DNA of 64,000 nt from Synechococcus sp. ATX 2A4 (GCF_024346375.1 NZ_JAGQCV010000015.1:1-64000); one strand, 5' to 3'; positions 39,660 through 48,685 are shown, numbered from the stretch's first letter. Notes: a model not told the origin generated them from the letters alone. Numbers and translations: made by a program.

Positions 39660-40616
39660 TCAGGGATTGCAGTGCGGGCAGTGCTGGGGATCGGCCAACA
39701 GCAGCCCATCGCTGCGGGGGTGCTCCTCGCTGGCCTCGCAGCGCACACAACCGAAACGCTCTGCCCGCAGCAACGACGTGGGAGTACCGCACCAGCTGCA
39801 GGGCAACCCCGGAAGCGGCTCCACCCGCCCCCAGCCCGGAGCCCGGCAGGCGGGGCAGGGGGTGGCGATGCGCCGCGCCAGCCGGAAGGCGAGGGCGCGG
39901 ATCGAAGCCATGCGGGTGGGATTGCGATGGGCGCGCATGTCGGTTTCCACCTGCGCCAGGCCATCGATGGAAGCGGCGGCCGCCACGGTGATGGCGGCCT
40001 CCAGCGTGGCGGTGCCGGTGATCCCCTTGCGCAGGGCCAGGCCAGGGGGCGCGCCGGGGGGGAGCTGGTGGGGGCGCACCAGCAGGGCGTGGCTGGGAAA
40101 ACCAACACGGGCCGGCCAATCTGCGAGGGCCTCGGCGCGCCGGCAGGTGCAGTGATCGAAATTGGTGCGCCGGGCCAGCAGGTGGTCGGCAATCACCAGA
40201 CCCTGGGAGGCATCGAGAAACACCATCCACTCCAGGCCGCAAGGCAGAAACGCCACCGCCGGATGCGGCCCGAACGCCCCCTCACTGGCGAGCGCCAGAT
40301 CACAGCCACTGGTTTCGAGCGCCCGTTCCGCCTTGCGGCGGCAGGCCTCCAGCGGCGTGCCAGGCCGCGCCACCGCACCGCAGAAACTGCCGAAGGCATC
40401 GGTATCAAAACCAGGGGGCACCACCAGCTCCAGGCCCAGCGCAGCCCGCAGCGGCCGGGCAATGGCGCGCTGCTTGCCATGCATGGTGGCCAGCACAGCC
40501 AGACGGCCACCATAAGGAGAGAAACTGCCAGAAACTTTGCTGGCTGCGTTACCCAAGAAAACGTGCTTCAGCGCCTCAATAATAAAGCCCCGGCTTAGCC
40601 GGGGCTGCAGGGACAC
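39660..40616 (-). CDS. DUF6671-type protein with C-terminal zinc ribbons
   Basis: Up to 318 residues. The core starts YGGRLAVLATMHGKQRAIAR and continues with LVVPPGFDTDAFGSFCGAV and GTPLEACRRKAERAL, which I associate with the uncharacterised DUF6671 family. The C-terminal third has paired cysteines (CPACRAPGWG, CSWCG, FGCVRCE, CPHC), a pattern of two zinc ribbons. The ATG at 40616 lies inside a terminator of the upstream gene, so the real start is probably downstream, near codon 27-35 or at a non-ATG codon ahead of the MHGK motif. Function is unknown. Confidence 0.6.
   Translation of the reverse strand: MSLQPRLSRGFIIEALKHVFLGNAASKVSGSFSPYGGRLAVLATMHGKQRAIARPLRAALGLELVVPPGFDTDAFGSFCGAVARPGTPLEACRRKAERALETSGCDLALASEGAFGPHPAVAFLPCGLEWMVFLDASQGLVIADHLLARRTNFDHCTCRRAEALADWPARVGFPSHALLVRPHQLPPGAPPGLALRKGITGTATLEAAITVAAAASIDGLAQVETDMRAHRNPTRMASIRALAFRLARRIATPCPACRAPGWGRVEPLPGLPCSWCGTPTSLLRAERFGCVRCEASEEHPRSDGLLLADPQHCPHCNP
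40583..40606 (-). terminator. Rho-independent terminator after hsp20
   Basis: On the minus strand AGCCCCGGC-taa-GCCGGGGCT (40606-40586) is followed by TTTATTATT. It lies about 64 bases after the Hsp20 stop and overlaps the first codons of the longest possible DUF6671 frame. Confidence 0.75.
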
Positions 40617-40669
40617 AATGCAGCGGGCAGAAAAGGGCAGCAGAACCTGCCTAACTCTGTCCCAATCGC

Positions 40670-41152
40670 TCAGCCTTCCACTTTGACGTTCACCGTGGTG
40701 ACTGTCTGGGCCTTGGGTGCGGTGATCGTGAGCAGACCATCGCGGTAGTGGGCTTCGAGGCCGTCCCGTTGCAGGCCGCCGGGGAAGGTGAAGCTGCGGC
40801 TCCAGGTGCCATAACGGAACTCGCTGTGCAGCGGGGCCGGTCGGGCGGGCACTTTCGCTGCTGCAGGCGTGGCTGCTGCAGGCGTGGCCTCCGCACCCGG
40901 GGCGGTGCCGTTGGCGTCGGCCTGTGCTCGCGCTGGGGCATGGCGATCGCTGCGGCGTTCGGCGCTGATCAGCAGAGTGCGGTCGGTGGCTTTGACATCG
41001 ATCGAGTCCTTGTCGACACCGGGCAGCTCCAGAACGATGGTGTAAGCATGATCGTGCTCATGCACTTCGGCGGCCGGCACGCGCTCGGCCTGCAGCACTT
41101 GCTGCTCCAGCCGTTCGAACAGATCAAAGGGGGATTGGCGCAGGGTCAGCAT
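40670..41152 (-). CDS. Small heat shock protein, Hsp20 family
   Basis: The 160-residue alpha-crystallin-domain chaperone has domain start VPAAEVHEHDHAYTIVLELP, the central LLISAERRSDRHAP, and LQRDGLEAHYRDGLLTITAP with the A-x-(x)-x-G-L signature, but it ends without the usual IxI motif (VTTVNVKVEG). A 35-residue alanine/proline-rich loop (PGAEATPAAATPAAAKVPAR) sits between beta-strands 5 and 7 and is longer than typical. It binds unfolding proteins as an oligomer; in cyanobacteria HspA also protects thylakoids. The 41153-41380 spacer upstream has no gene. Confidence 0.88.
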   Translation of the reverse strand: MLTLRQSPFDLFERLEQQVLQAERVPAAEVHEHDHAYTIVLELPGVDKDSIDVKATDRTLLISAERRSDRHAPARAQADANGTAPGAEATPAAATPAAAKVPARPAPLHSEFRYGTWSRSFTFPGGLQRDGLEAHYRDGLLTITAPKAQTVTTVNVKVEG

Positions 41153-41380
41153 GGGAATGTCCTCCACAGAATGGCTGAGGTATGGCATTCAGGTGTTGCG
41201 ATTCGCAGGCACCTGAGATGGTGAAGAACGGGGAATCGCTCCGCCCGTGCAGCTACTTTCGCCAGGTCGAATGAAACGCTGAAGCGCAAGAACCGGCCAT
41301 GGCGGTACGGCGCTCCCCCCCTGATTCGGTCGGCCCCACCCCGCGGTGGTGGGAACCGACCATGGCGCCGCAGGCGCCGC

Positions 41381-41878
41381 TCAGAGCCACCACCAGTGGC
41401 TGAAGGCCGCCGCCTGGCCCTGGTCGCGGCCGTTGCTGTCCCGCAGGGTCCAGAGGCGGGCTCCATCGATCACGAAGCGGCGGCCGCAGCTGTCAATGCG
41501 CACGCCGCGATAGCCGCTGATCGCCTGGCGGCGCCGCGCCAGCGCCAGCATCTGCTCCCGCCCCTGGCGCTCGGCCGGCTCGGCCGTGAGCTGCGAGGGC
41601 AGGCCCACCATTGCCGCCCAGGGCCGCCGCCACAACCGCAGCGCGGTGGCATTCGCGTAGATCAGCCGGGGGTCGGCGCCCGCAGGGGTGCCGCCGGCGA
41701 GGCCGTCGTCGTGGGCGAGCACCACCAGGGGGGCGGCGAACAGTTCCTGCGCCTGGTGGCGTGCATCACCGGCAGCCGCCAGCTGCGACGGGCCGGCACC
41801 CAGCGCCAGCAGAGGACGGCCGAAGGCCTCCAGGTGCGAGGCGAGCAGCAGAGCGGCCCTGGCCTGGACTGCAGGCAT
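41381..41878 (-). CDS. MEKHLA-domain protein
   Basis: The 165-residue PAS-like MEKHLA protein has APLVVLAHDDGLAGG, IYANATALRLWRRPWAAMVG, LPSQLTAEPAERQGREQML, GYRGVRIDSCGRRFVIDGA and the closing GQAAAFSHWWW. MEKHLA domains resemble PAS sensors and occur alone in cyanobacteria and plants; the ligand is unknown. The ATG at 41878 starts close to the domain. In-frame upstream GTG codons would overlap the preceding SWIM gene by a few residues. It lies 31 bases after that gene and probably shares its transcript. Confidence 0.75.
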   Translation of the reverse strand: MPAVQARAALLLASHLEAFGRPLLALGAGPSQLAAAGDARHQAQELFAAPLVVLAHDDGLAGGTPAGADPRLIYANATALRLWRRPWAAMVGLPSQLTAEPAERQGREQMLALARRRQAISGYRGVRIDSCGRRFVIDGARLWTLRDSNGRDQGQAAAFSHWWWL

Positions 41879-41909
41879 CAGCCAGGGGGCCTCCGGCGGC
41901 GGCTCCGCC

Positions 41910-42791
41910 TCAGGCACTTGAACTCGCACTTGAACTGGCACCGGCACCCATGGCGCGGGCCATGGCCTGTTGGCCGATGCTGATGCCCTGGCTGCGCAGG
42001 CGCTCAGCAAACAGTCGGTTGGCGTCGGGAAAGCAGGGCTCGGCGGCCAGCGGCAGTTCACCGGCCTCATCGAGGCCCATGTCCCCCTCCATCGCCGGGG
42101 TGATCACCACCAGATCGGGGTCGAGGGCGGCGGTGTAGCTCCACCAGCGGGTGGGCTCGATCACGGCCGGATGAACCGGATGGGGCGCAGCCTCCGGCGC
42201 CGGCTCGGAGACGGCCGCCGCCAGCTGCCGGCGCCGTTGGGTGGCCAGATCGGAAAGCAGCTGGCTACGGCTGCGGCCGCGCATCTGGAACAGCACGAAA
42301 GGGTCCTCGCTGAAGCGATCCCCCATCAGGTAGTAGACAGCGCTGACGTGCTTGCAAGGAGCCGCCTTGTCGGGGCAGCTGCATTCGCAGCGGACCTCCT
42401 GCAGCTTGAAGGGAAACAAGCGCTTGCCACTGGCGGCGAAGGCCCGCTCGATGTCCTGCGGCATCACTCCGGCCAGCAGCTGCGCCGACCAGCGCGCCTT
42501 CTGACCGAGCGCCTCCAGCACATAGCCCCAGTCTTCATCGGAGAGGGTGTCGAGCCAGAGCTTCACCTTGTAGGGCTCAGCTTCGGTGCCCTGCACCCTG
42601 GCGTGCACCCGCCGCCCCTCGAAGCGGATCGACAGCACATTGCCGGAGCGGGCGTAGGTCCAGGCGCGCTCCAGACGCTTCTTGTAGCGGTAAGAGTTGA
42701 TCAACTCCATCCACTGTTCCACCCACCAGGGCTGCTGGCCCAGACCCTGCTGACCCAGCTGGGTGGTGATGGCAGGGGAGGAGTTTGTCAT
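41910..42791 (-). CDS. SWIM zinc-finger protein
   Basis: The 293-residue protein has the SWIM motif CxCx(n)CxH in CECSCPDKAAPCKHVSAVYY near residues 136-155, preceded by the typical VLSIRFEGRRVHARVQGTE and WLDTLSDEDWGYVLEAL segments. SWIM fingers bind DNA or proteins. In many bacteria this gene accompanies an SNF2-type helicase, but none is adjacent here. The C-terminus ends in a serine/alanine run. It precedes the MEKHLA gene by 31 bases and may share its transcript. Confidence 0.82.
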   Translation of the reverse strand: MTNSSPAITTQLGQQGLGQQPWWVEQWMELINSYRYKKRLERAWTYARSGNVLSIRFEGRRVHARVQGTEAEPYKVKLWLDTLSDEDWGYVLEALGQKARWSAQLLAGVMPQDIERAFAASGKRLFPFKLQEVRCECSCPDKAAPCKHVSAVYYLMGDRFSEDPFVLFQMRGRSRSQLLSDLATQRRRQLAAAVSEPAPEAAPHPVHPAVIEPTRWWSYTAALDPDLVVITPAMEGDMGLDEAGELPLAAEPCFPDANRLFAERLRSQGISIGQQAMARAMGAGASSSASSSA

Positions 42792-42821
42792 GGCAAAAGC
42801 AAAGAAGGAGGCGCCTGGCGC

Positions 42822-43331
42822 TCAGGGGGCACCGAGGAAGTCGCGCTTACCGATCACCACGCCGTTGTGGCGCAGGATCGCGTAGGCGGTGGTGGTGTGG
42901 AAGTAGACGTTGGGCAACACGAAGGCCGAAAGGAAAGGCCAGCCCGCCATCGTGATCGTTTCATTCCTGCCGATCGGCACCGTGATCGGGCGCTCCTCTG
43001 CCCCATCGATCTGCTCGGCATTGAAGCTGTCGAGGTAGGCGATCGATTGCTGGAGGCGTTCGATCAACGCCTCGAGGGTCGCTTCATTGTCTGCCATCGG
43101 CGGCGCCTCAAGGCCGGCCAGGCGGGCCACACCACGGCGAGCCAGATCGGAGGCAATCTGCACCTGCCGCGCCAGCGGGAACATGTCGGGGTAGAGGCGG
43201 CTGGTGACCAGCACGGTGGAATCGAATCCCTGCACCTGAGCATGGGCCTGGCCCTTCTCCAGCACATGGATCAAGTTGGTGAGGGCACGCCGCAGTGGCG
43301 GCACGCAGGCCTGGTACAGGGTCAGGTCCAT
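42822..43331 (-). CDS. DUF1993-family protein
   Basis: The 169-residue helical protein belongs to the DUF1993 group (DinB-like four-helix bundle). It has LTLYQACVPPLRRALTNLIH, LVTSRLYPDMFPLARQVQIA and the C-terminal SAFVLPNVYFHTTTAYAILR with a His that may bind metal in DinB-type folds. No biochemical role is established for the family. It ends 30 bases before the SWIM gene and reads in the same direction. Confidence 0.82.
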   Translation of the reverse strand: MDLTLYQACVPPLRRALTNLIHVLEKGQAHAQVQGFDSTVLVTSRLYPDMFPLARQVQIASDLARRGVARLAGLEAPPMADNEATLEALIERLQQSIAYLDSFNAEQIDGAEERPITVPIGRNETITMAGWPFLSAFVLPNVYFHTTTAYAILRHNGVVIGKRDFLGAP

Positions 43332-43418
43332 GGGTGCGCCGGAAGCCTCATCTGCGCGCCCAGGCTACGAGCCGAACGCCAGGGTCCCAGCGGCACGGCC
43401 GATGCGGCTGGAACCGGG

Positions 43419-43814
43419 TCAGCGGGGCGCCCCGTTGAAGACCAGCTTCTGCAGGCTGCGCCCATCGGGGGAGATCACGATCTCGGTTTCCAGGGTGGCA
43501 GGCTCCTGGCGTTCCTCCCAGGCCGGGGGGCCACCGAGGAAACGGAACACGAAGCCATCAGGGCCGCGGCTCACCAGGCAGGGGTTGTCGTTGGTGACGG
43601 TGGCAAACATGCATGGCGCCGGCCGGTAGGCCTGCAGACCACCGTTGAGCTTGACGGCGTAGCTACGGGCGAAATTGATGGCCCGCACCTCCTCAATCGG
43701 CGCCCGTAACTGCGCCAGGGAGGCGCCGGGGGCGCCGGCCATCAAGGCGGACATGGCCAGGGGCGGCAGCAGAGCCCCTGTCACCAAATGGGCCGCAGAA
43801 GAAAGCAGGGACAT
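43419..43814 (-). CDS. Hypothetical exported protein
   Basis: The 131-residue protein begins with a likely signal peptide (VTGALLPPLAMSALMAGAPG; cleavage probably after GASLA). The mature portion contains AINFARSYAVKLNGGLQAYR, CMFATVTNDNPCLVS, with a pair of Cys that could form a disulfide, and EPATLETEIVISPDGRSLQK. I do not recognise a domain; small periplasmic proteins of this shape are common and uncharacterised in cyanobacteria. The ATG at 43814 was chosen for the signal peptide. The 43815-44092 spacer has no supportable gene. Confidence 0.6.
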   Translation of the reverse strand: MSLLSSAAHLVTGALLPPLAMSALMAGAPGASLAQLRAPIEEVRAINFARSYAVKLNGGLQAYRPAPCMFATVTNDNPCLVSRGPDGFVFRFLGGPPAWEERQEPATLETEIVISPDGRSLQKLVFNGAPR

Positions 43815-44092
43815 GGCAGCCGGCAGCGGTGGTGATGCGCACACCCTGACCAAAGCGGAGACACGCGTCAACGCATGCTGCAGGACTGAGGCTGGGACGC
43901 AGCGGGTGAGCCGCCATCGCTCTGGCAGGGTTGCAGCAAGGGTTGGGGGAAAGGTTGCGGCGAGGGAGTTGGTTGAGGCGAATGAAGCCTGGCCTGCGGA
44001 GCCAGGAAACATTGGCAGGCCACCCAACCTGCAGCGCGCTGAATGCTGTGCTGCTCCTATCTTATGGAGACGGATGCAAAGGAAGGAGGCTC

Positions 44093-44269
44093 ATGCGTGC
44101 CGCTGAACTCTCCACAAGCAGGCCTGTCCACACCCGCGCCATTGACCTTCCCCAAGGCAAACTTTGCATGAACGGCTCTCCTGCCGTGCACCGTCATGAC
44201 ACCGGACGTCTAAAGGCTGAGCCCTCCGCCACGGACGCTGAGACGGGAGGGGTTCCATGCGGCAGCTGA
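44093..44269 (+). CDS. Possible 58-residue leader ORF before the diguanylate cyclase
   Basis: An ATG with a very strong Shine-Dalgarno (AAGGAGG, 3 bases before) opens a 58-codon frame. It overlaps the start of the following GGDEF gene by 13 bases, suggesting translational coupling. The protein is polar and unrecognised (TRAIDLPQGKLCMNGSPAVH). Coding status is uncertain, but the ribosome-binding site is the best in the window. Confidence 0.35.
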   Translation: MRAAELSTSRPVHTRAIDLPQGKLCMNGSPAVHRHDTGRLKAEPSATDAETGGVPCGS

Positions 44270-44994
44270 TCCAGAGCCTCGGCACCCTCGCGACGGTGCT
44301 GATCGTCACCTCCTTTTCAGTCCTGTGTTCCGTCGCACTCACTTTAACTCTCTGCTTTTTCGAGCAATGTGAAGCACCGAAGATTGCAATTGCTACCGCA
44401 ATCGCCATTCCTTCATTCGTTGCGCCACTGGTCACCTGGCCACTGGTGGGCCTGGTGATGCAGATCGACAGCCTTGAAAAGGAAATGCGCGTGATGGCCA
44501 CCTACGACCAACTCACCGGATTGCTGACACGGCAGGCCATCTTTGATCAGATTGAGCAGGTGATGCATCTGGCGGAGCGCGAGCAGAGCCATATTTCTGT
44601 GCTCGCAGTAGATCTCGACCGTTTCAAAGACATCAACGATACCCATGGCCATGCTGGCGGCGACGAAGTGCTCAAGAGCTTTGCGATCACGGTGAAGGCG
44701 ATTTTGCGCAAGAGTGATTACTTCGGTCGCATCGGCGGCGAAGAATTCATCATCTTTCTCCCCAACACGCCTGAGGAAGCTGCGCTGGCACTCTCTGAAC
44801 GCCTTCACCAGGCGATCCGTGGTTCTGTGGTGGCCTATGAGCAATCCTCCATTCGCTATTCAGCAAGCATCGGGCTTGTTTCCGTTCTGCCCTCTGCTGA
44901 CGTGAGCCTTGAGGAGATTCTCAAGCAGGCCGATCAGCTTTTGTATCTCGCCAAACGACAAGGGAGAGATTGCACTGTTTCCTACAACGGTTGA
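44257..44994 (+). CDS. Membrane-anchored diguanylate cyclase (GGDEF)
   Basis: The 245-residue protein has two N-terminal membrane helices (TLATVLIVTSFSVLCSVALT and ATAIAIPSFVAPLVTWPLVG), a short linker, then a GGDEF domain. DQLTGLLTRQAIFDQIEQ starts the domain, LAVDLDRFKDINDTHGHAGG holds the Mg/GTP residues, and RIGGEEFIIFLP is the active GGEEF signature. It should make cyclic-di-GMP. No RxxD inhibitory site was seen four residues ahead of GGEEF (FGRI). A small ORF overlaps its start. Confidence 0.9.
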   Translation: MRQLIQSLGTLATVLIVTSFSVLCSVALTLTLCFFEQCEAPKIAIATAIAIPSFVAPLVTWPLVGLVMQIDSLEKEMRVMATYDQLTGLLTRQAIFDQIEQVMHLAEREQSHISVLAVDLDRFKDINDTHGHAGGDEVLKSFAITVKAILRKSDYFGRIGGEEFIIFLPNTPEEAALALSERLHQAIRGSVVAYEQSSIRYSASIGLVSVLPSADVSLEEILKQADQLLYLAKRQGRDCTVSYNG

Positions 44995-45162
44995 TCCAAC
45001 ATCATCAGGCCATCGGGCAAAGGAAAACGCCATTCACCTTGCGGCTCCGATTGGCTTGGCCTACAGGCTTTTGCTCAGCCGAGGCTTCAGCCGGTCACGT
45101 CATAAGGCGTCACTTACGCCACCATTTCGGCCTGCCATCCCATCATTCCGCCTTGATATTCC

Positions 45163-45594
45163 GTGTCCTATCTGCCCCTCAGGCTGCCTCCCGGTGAGGA
45201 TCTTCGCCGTGCCCTCGAAGCCACGGCCACGGCGGCCGTCAACGGTTGCTTCGTTGTTTCAGGCATTGGCAGCTTGTGGCATCCCAGGCTCCGCTTCGCC
45301 GCCGCCGAAGCGGAAACCCAGCTTGATGGGCCGTTCGAAATCCTCTCGCTATCGGGCTCTCTCACCCCAGATGGCGCGCACCTGCACATTGCCGTGGCTG
45401 ATGGCCAGGGGCAGGTGCGCGGCGGCCACCTCTGCTAAGACAGCCGCGTGCGCACCACAGCGGAAATCCTGCTGGTCTGCCCCGGCGGCTGGAACTTGAG
45501 CCGCAGCAACGACGCCATCACCAACTGCCTGGAACTTGAGGTGCAGGCCCTTCCTGGCAATACGCCTCCTGTCGGAACGCCCGGTTCACCCTGA
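45163..45594 (+). pseudogene. PPC/DUF296-domain gene with an in-frame stop
   Basis: From a GTG at 45163 the frame encodes LPLRLPPGEDLRRALEAT, CFVVSGIGSLWHPRLRFA and ILSLSGSLTPDGAHLHIAVA, the typical first two thirds of a PPC (DUF296) domain, then GQVRGGHLC followed by TAA at 45436-45438. The same frame continues without the expected break as DSRVRTTAEILLVCPGGW to a TGA at 45592-45594, completing the domain. A single nonsense change therefore splits an otherwise coherent gene. It is probably a recent pseudogene; a sequencing error is the alternative. The domain is a trimeric fold of uncertain function in bacteria. Confidence 0.7.
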
Positions 45595-46275
45595 GGCCGG
45601 CTCGCCCGGGTCGCGGGGGAGGGTGATGCGCCGGCGCAGGTAGGCAACCGCAAGGTGCACCGTTTCATGAAGCAGCTGGGCACGGAAGGAGGGCGCCTTC
45701 GCCAGCGACAACCACAGCAGATGGCCCACTGACTTCACCAGCACGTAGGCCATCGTGCGGGCATCATCGGCGCTGAGCACGCAGCCTTCAGCGCCCACCC
45801 GGGCGATCAGGGCCGCCGACCAATCCGCCACCAGCCGCTCATCGGCTTCCTCCTCGATCGCCAGCAGATCGGCGGTGGCGCTCTGCGCCTCATTGAAGAT
45901 CGCCTGATAACCGGGATGGCTGGTGAAGAACTGATCCGTGCGCGTCACCATCGCTTCGATATAGGCATCGAGCGGCAGCGCGGCGGCTTCGCTCTGCTCG
46001 AAGGCGGCCAGTTCCCTGTGCAACTGTTCGCCGTAGCCACGGGCGAGGCTGCGCAGGATCGCCGCTTTGTCGGGAAAGAACTGATAGAGGGAGCCGATCG
46101 GCACGCCCGCCTGTGCAGCGATCGCATTGGTGGTGGCGCTGGACACGCCCTCGGCCACGAACAAGGCCTCGGCCGCCTCCAGGATCCGCCGCACCCGCTC
46201 CTGGCTGCGGGCCTGACGGGGCTGGCGGCGCAGACCGGTGGTGGAGACGGGCGCGGGGGTGGAGCGCTGGGTCAT
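45586..46275 (-). CDS. TetR-family transcriptional regulator
   Basis: The 229-residue regulator has a DNA-binding domain in RILEAAEALFVAEGVSSATT, NAIAAQAGVPIGSLYQFFPD and KAAILRSLARGYGEQL, the TetR helix-turn-helix. The C-terminal ligand domain is helical (GYQAIFNEAQSATADLLAIE, TMAYVLVKSVGHLLWL). An ATG 6 codons upstream (46293) is possible. It is divergent from the Coq4-like gene with a 207-base spacer containing a consensus promoter overlapped by an inverted repeat, so repression of that neighbour is likely. Its 3' end overlaps the PPC pseudogene by 9 bases. Confidence 0.85.
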   Translation of the reverse strand: MTQRSTPAPVSTTGLRRQPRQARSQERVRRILEAAEALFVAEGVSSATTNAIAAQAGVPIGSLYQFFPDKAAILRSLARGYGEQLHRELAAFEQSEAAALPLDAYIEAMVTRTDQFFTSHPGYQAIFNEAQSATADLLAIEEEADERLVADWSAALIARVGAEGCVLSADDARTMAYVLVKSVGHLLWLSLAKAPSFRAQLLHETVHLAVAYLRRRITLPRDPGEPASG

Positions 46276-46389
46276 GGCAGCAGCAAGGGGCAAGCCGGCG
46301 CGGACAAGGGCACAGGCGCAGAACGACAGGCCTAGCGCTCATGGCGCCACCAGCAGAGGGAGGCAACACGAGCAATCCTCGCATTCGCC

Positions 46390-46430
46390 TTGACAAAGAC
46401 GAGGGATGCTCATATTTTACTGACGTGAGC
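46390..46430 (+). promoter_or_regulatory. Sigma-70-type promoter with overlapping operator
   Basis: TTGACA (46390-46395), 17 bases, TATTTT (46413-46418) is a near-perfect promoter toward the Coq4-like gene. GCTCA (46408-46412) and TGAGC (46426-46430) form an inverted repeat enclosing the -10 box, a fitting operator for the divergently encoded TetR protein. Confidence 0.65.
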
Positions 46431-46482
46431 TTTCCTCATGTTTGTGTCTCACCGCCCGCGCTGACCCTTCAGGCACCCATCG

Positions 46483-47190
46483 ATGACCGACCCCCTCTTT
46501 CGCGTGCTCGGCACGATGCTCGCCATGGGCGGAGGCGACACCAGCCTGGAGCTGGTGGGCACCCTCACCGACGCGTTGCTCGACACCCCCTCCTACGCAC
46601 TGGCGGCGGAGCATCTGCGCCGCGATCCCGGCTGCGCGGCCCTGCTCGACGCCCGCTGGCTGCCGGGCCAACACAACATCGAGCGGCTCGCAGACCTGCC
46701 GCAGGGCTCACTCGGCGCTGCCTATGCCGCTGCGGTGACCCGCCTCGGCTACGACCCCGACCTGCACGCCGGCATGGAGGCCAGCAGCGACGCGGCCTAC
46801 GTGGAGATTCGCCTCAGCCAGACCCACGACCTCTGGCATGTGCTCACCGGCTTCGACACCTCGCTGCACGGCGAAATCGGCCTGCAGGCCTTCCACCTCG
46901 GCCAGTTCCCCTACCCCCTGGGCGCCATGCTCACGGCCCAGGCGCTGCAGTCGATCACGCTGTTCGACGCCGAGCAGCTGCCAGCCCTGGTGCAGGCCAT
47001 CCACACCGGGTTGCGCATGGGCCAGCAGGCCCGGCCGCTGTTCGCCATGCGCTGGGAGGAAGACTGGGAGAAGCCCCTGCAGCAATGGCGCCAGGAGCTG
47101 ACCCTCACGCCCCTGCAGACGTGGGCTGCGGCTGAAACGCCTGCTGCCGTGCCGGCAGCGATGGGTGTGGGAGGGACCGGGTGGGGGTGA
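46483..47190 (+). CDS. Coq4-family protein
   Basis: The 235-residue protein matches Coq4: YALAAEHLRRDPGCAALLDA, the metal motif QTHDLWHVLTGFDTSLHGEI (HDxxH-x11-E), and AFHLGQFPYPLGAMLTAQAL. In eukaryotes Coq4 acts in ubiquinone ring modification (oxidative decarboxylation). Cyanobacteria make plastoquinone rather than ubiquinone, so the role here is open; bacterial homologues often accompany TetR regulators. The zinc/metal residues are intact. It is expressed from the promoter at 46390-46430 and probably controlled by the divergent TetR protein. The last 25 residues are low complexity. Confidence 0.8.
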   Translation: MTDPLFRVLGTMLAMGGGDTSLELVGTLTDALLDTPSYALAAEHLRRDPGCAALLDARWLPGQHNIERLADLPQGSLGAAYAAAVTRLGYDPDLHAGMEASSDAAYVEIRLSQTHDLWHVLTGFDTSLHGEIGLQAFHLGQFPYPLGAMLTAQALQSITLFDAEQLPALVQAIHTGLRMGQQARPLFAMRWEEDWEKPLQQWRQELTLTPLQTWAAAETPAAVPAAMGVGGTGWG

Positions 47191-47272
47191 TGGCGCTGGA
47201 GATGCTGGCCAGGCGTGGCTGAGCAGCGCGATTTCTCTCTATAGCATCACCGCAGAGCCGTGCGGTTGAGCA

Positions 47273-48685
47273 GTGCAACTCCAAGGAAACGCCACCGCCG
47301 GTGATACCCCCGACGACGACATCAAAGCAGACGACATTTACGCCGCGGTGGATCTTTTCGGCGGACTGCCGAAGCAGCGCTTTCCGGCGGTGGAGAGCGA
47401 TCCGAAGGTGGTGTTTGCCGCGGTGCGCGATGAGTTGATGCTGGATGGCAATTCGCGGCAGAACCTGGCCACCTTCTGCCAGACCTGGGTGGAAAGCGAA
47501 ATCCACGACCTGATGGATCTCTGCATCGACAAGAACATCGAAGACAAGGACGAATATCCCCAGACCGCCGAGATCGAAGCACGCTGCGTGCACATGCTGG
47601 CCGATCTCTGGCACGCCCCCTCAATCGAAGGGGCAATCGGAGCTTCCACCACCGGCTCCAGCGAGGCCGCCATGCTGGGGGGCCTGGCGATGAAACGGCG
47701 CTGGGAGGCAGCGCGAAAAGCAGCCGGACAATCCACCGAACGGCCCAACCTGGTGACTGGTCCGGTGCAGATCTGCTGGCACAAGTTCTGCCGCTACTGG
47801 GACATCGAACACCGGGAAATCCCAATGGAGCCCGATCGCCTGATCCTTTCGCCTGAAACGGCGCTGGCGGCCTGTGATGCGAACACCATCGGCGTGGTGC
47901 CCACCCTGGGGGTCACCTTCACCGGCCAGTACGAGCCGGTGCAGCAGCTCGCCACCGCCCTCGACGGGCTGCAGGAGCGCACCGGCCTCGACATCCCGAT
48001 CCATGTGGACGGCGCCAGCGGCGCCTTCCTGGCGCCGTTCTGCGCACCGGAGCTGATGTGGGATTTCCAGCTGCCGCGGGTGCGTTCAATCAATGCCTCC
48101 GGCCATAAGTTCGGTCTCGCGCCGCTGGGGGTGGGCTGGGTGCTCTGGCGTGAGGCCGCCGATCTGCCGGACGACATGATCTTCTGGGTGAACTATCTGG
48201 GCGGCAACATGCGTGATATCACCTTGAACTTTTCGCGTCCGGGTGGGCAGATCGTGGCGCAGTACTACAACTTCCTGCGCCTGGGAGCCGAGGGCTACAA
48301 GAAGGTGCATACCGCTTGTTACGGCACGGCGCAATTCATGGCTGGCGCCATCGCCGCGCTCGGCCCCTTCGAGATCATTTATGGCGGAGATCCAGCCGGC
48401 GGCATTCCAGCGATCTGCTGGACGCTGAAGGAACACGCCGGCGCCAACTTCAACCTCTTCTCCCTTGCCGACCGGCTGCGTGTGCGGGGCTGGCAGGTGC
48501 CCGCGTACACGCTGCCGCCGCACTGCCAGGAGCAGGTGGTGCAGCGCATCCTGGTGCGCCATGGCGTCAGCCGCGATCTCGCCGAACTGCTGCTCGACGA
48601 CATCCGTCAGGCCTTGGCCTACTTCGAGCGCCACCCCCAGCACGCCACGCTCACCCCGGCAGAAGCCAGCGGCTTTCACCACTAG
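47273..48685 (+). CDS. gad: Glutamate decarboxylase
   Basis: The 470-residue fold-type-I PLP enzyme has [20 protein letters not shown], the [14 protein letters not shown] loop whose Asp contacts PLP, and [19 protein letters not shown] with the Schiff-base lysine. The C-terminal [17 protein letters not shown] follows. It converts glutamate to GABA and CO2, consuming a proton; in cyanobacteria GABA can feed a TCA-cycle bypass. The start is a GTG at 47273 (the ATG nearest the conserved region is internal). No glutamate/GABA antiporter is adjacent. The N-terminal 20 residues are acidic and variable. Confidence 0.92.
   Translation: MQLQGNATAGDTPDDDIKADDIYAAVDLFGGLPKQRFPAVESDPKVVFAAVRDELMLDGNSRQNLATFCQTWVESEIHDLMDLCIDKNIEDKDEYPQTAEIEARCVHMLADLWHAPSIEGAIGASTTGSSEAAMLGGLAMKRRWEAARKAAGQSTERPNLVTGPVQICWHKFCRYWDIEHREIPMEPDRLILSPETALAACDANTIGVVPTLGVTFTGQYEPVQQLATALDGLQERTGLDIPIHVDGASGAFLAPFCAPELMWDFQLPRVRSINASGHKFGLAPLGVGWVLWREAADLPDDMIFWVNYLGGNMRDITLNFSRPGGQIVAQYYNFLRLGAEGYKKVHTACYGTAQFMAGAIAALGPFEIIYGGDPAGGIPAICWTLKEHAGANFNLFSLADRLRVRGWQVPAYTLPPHCQEQVVQRILVRHGVSRDLAELLLDDIRQALAYFERHPQHATLTPAEASGFHH

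Noticed and set aside
43931-44092. Longer ORF (112 codons) before the diguanylate cyclase
   Set aside because: Codons before 44093 show no protein character; only the portion after the strong ribosome site is kept, at low confidence.
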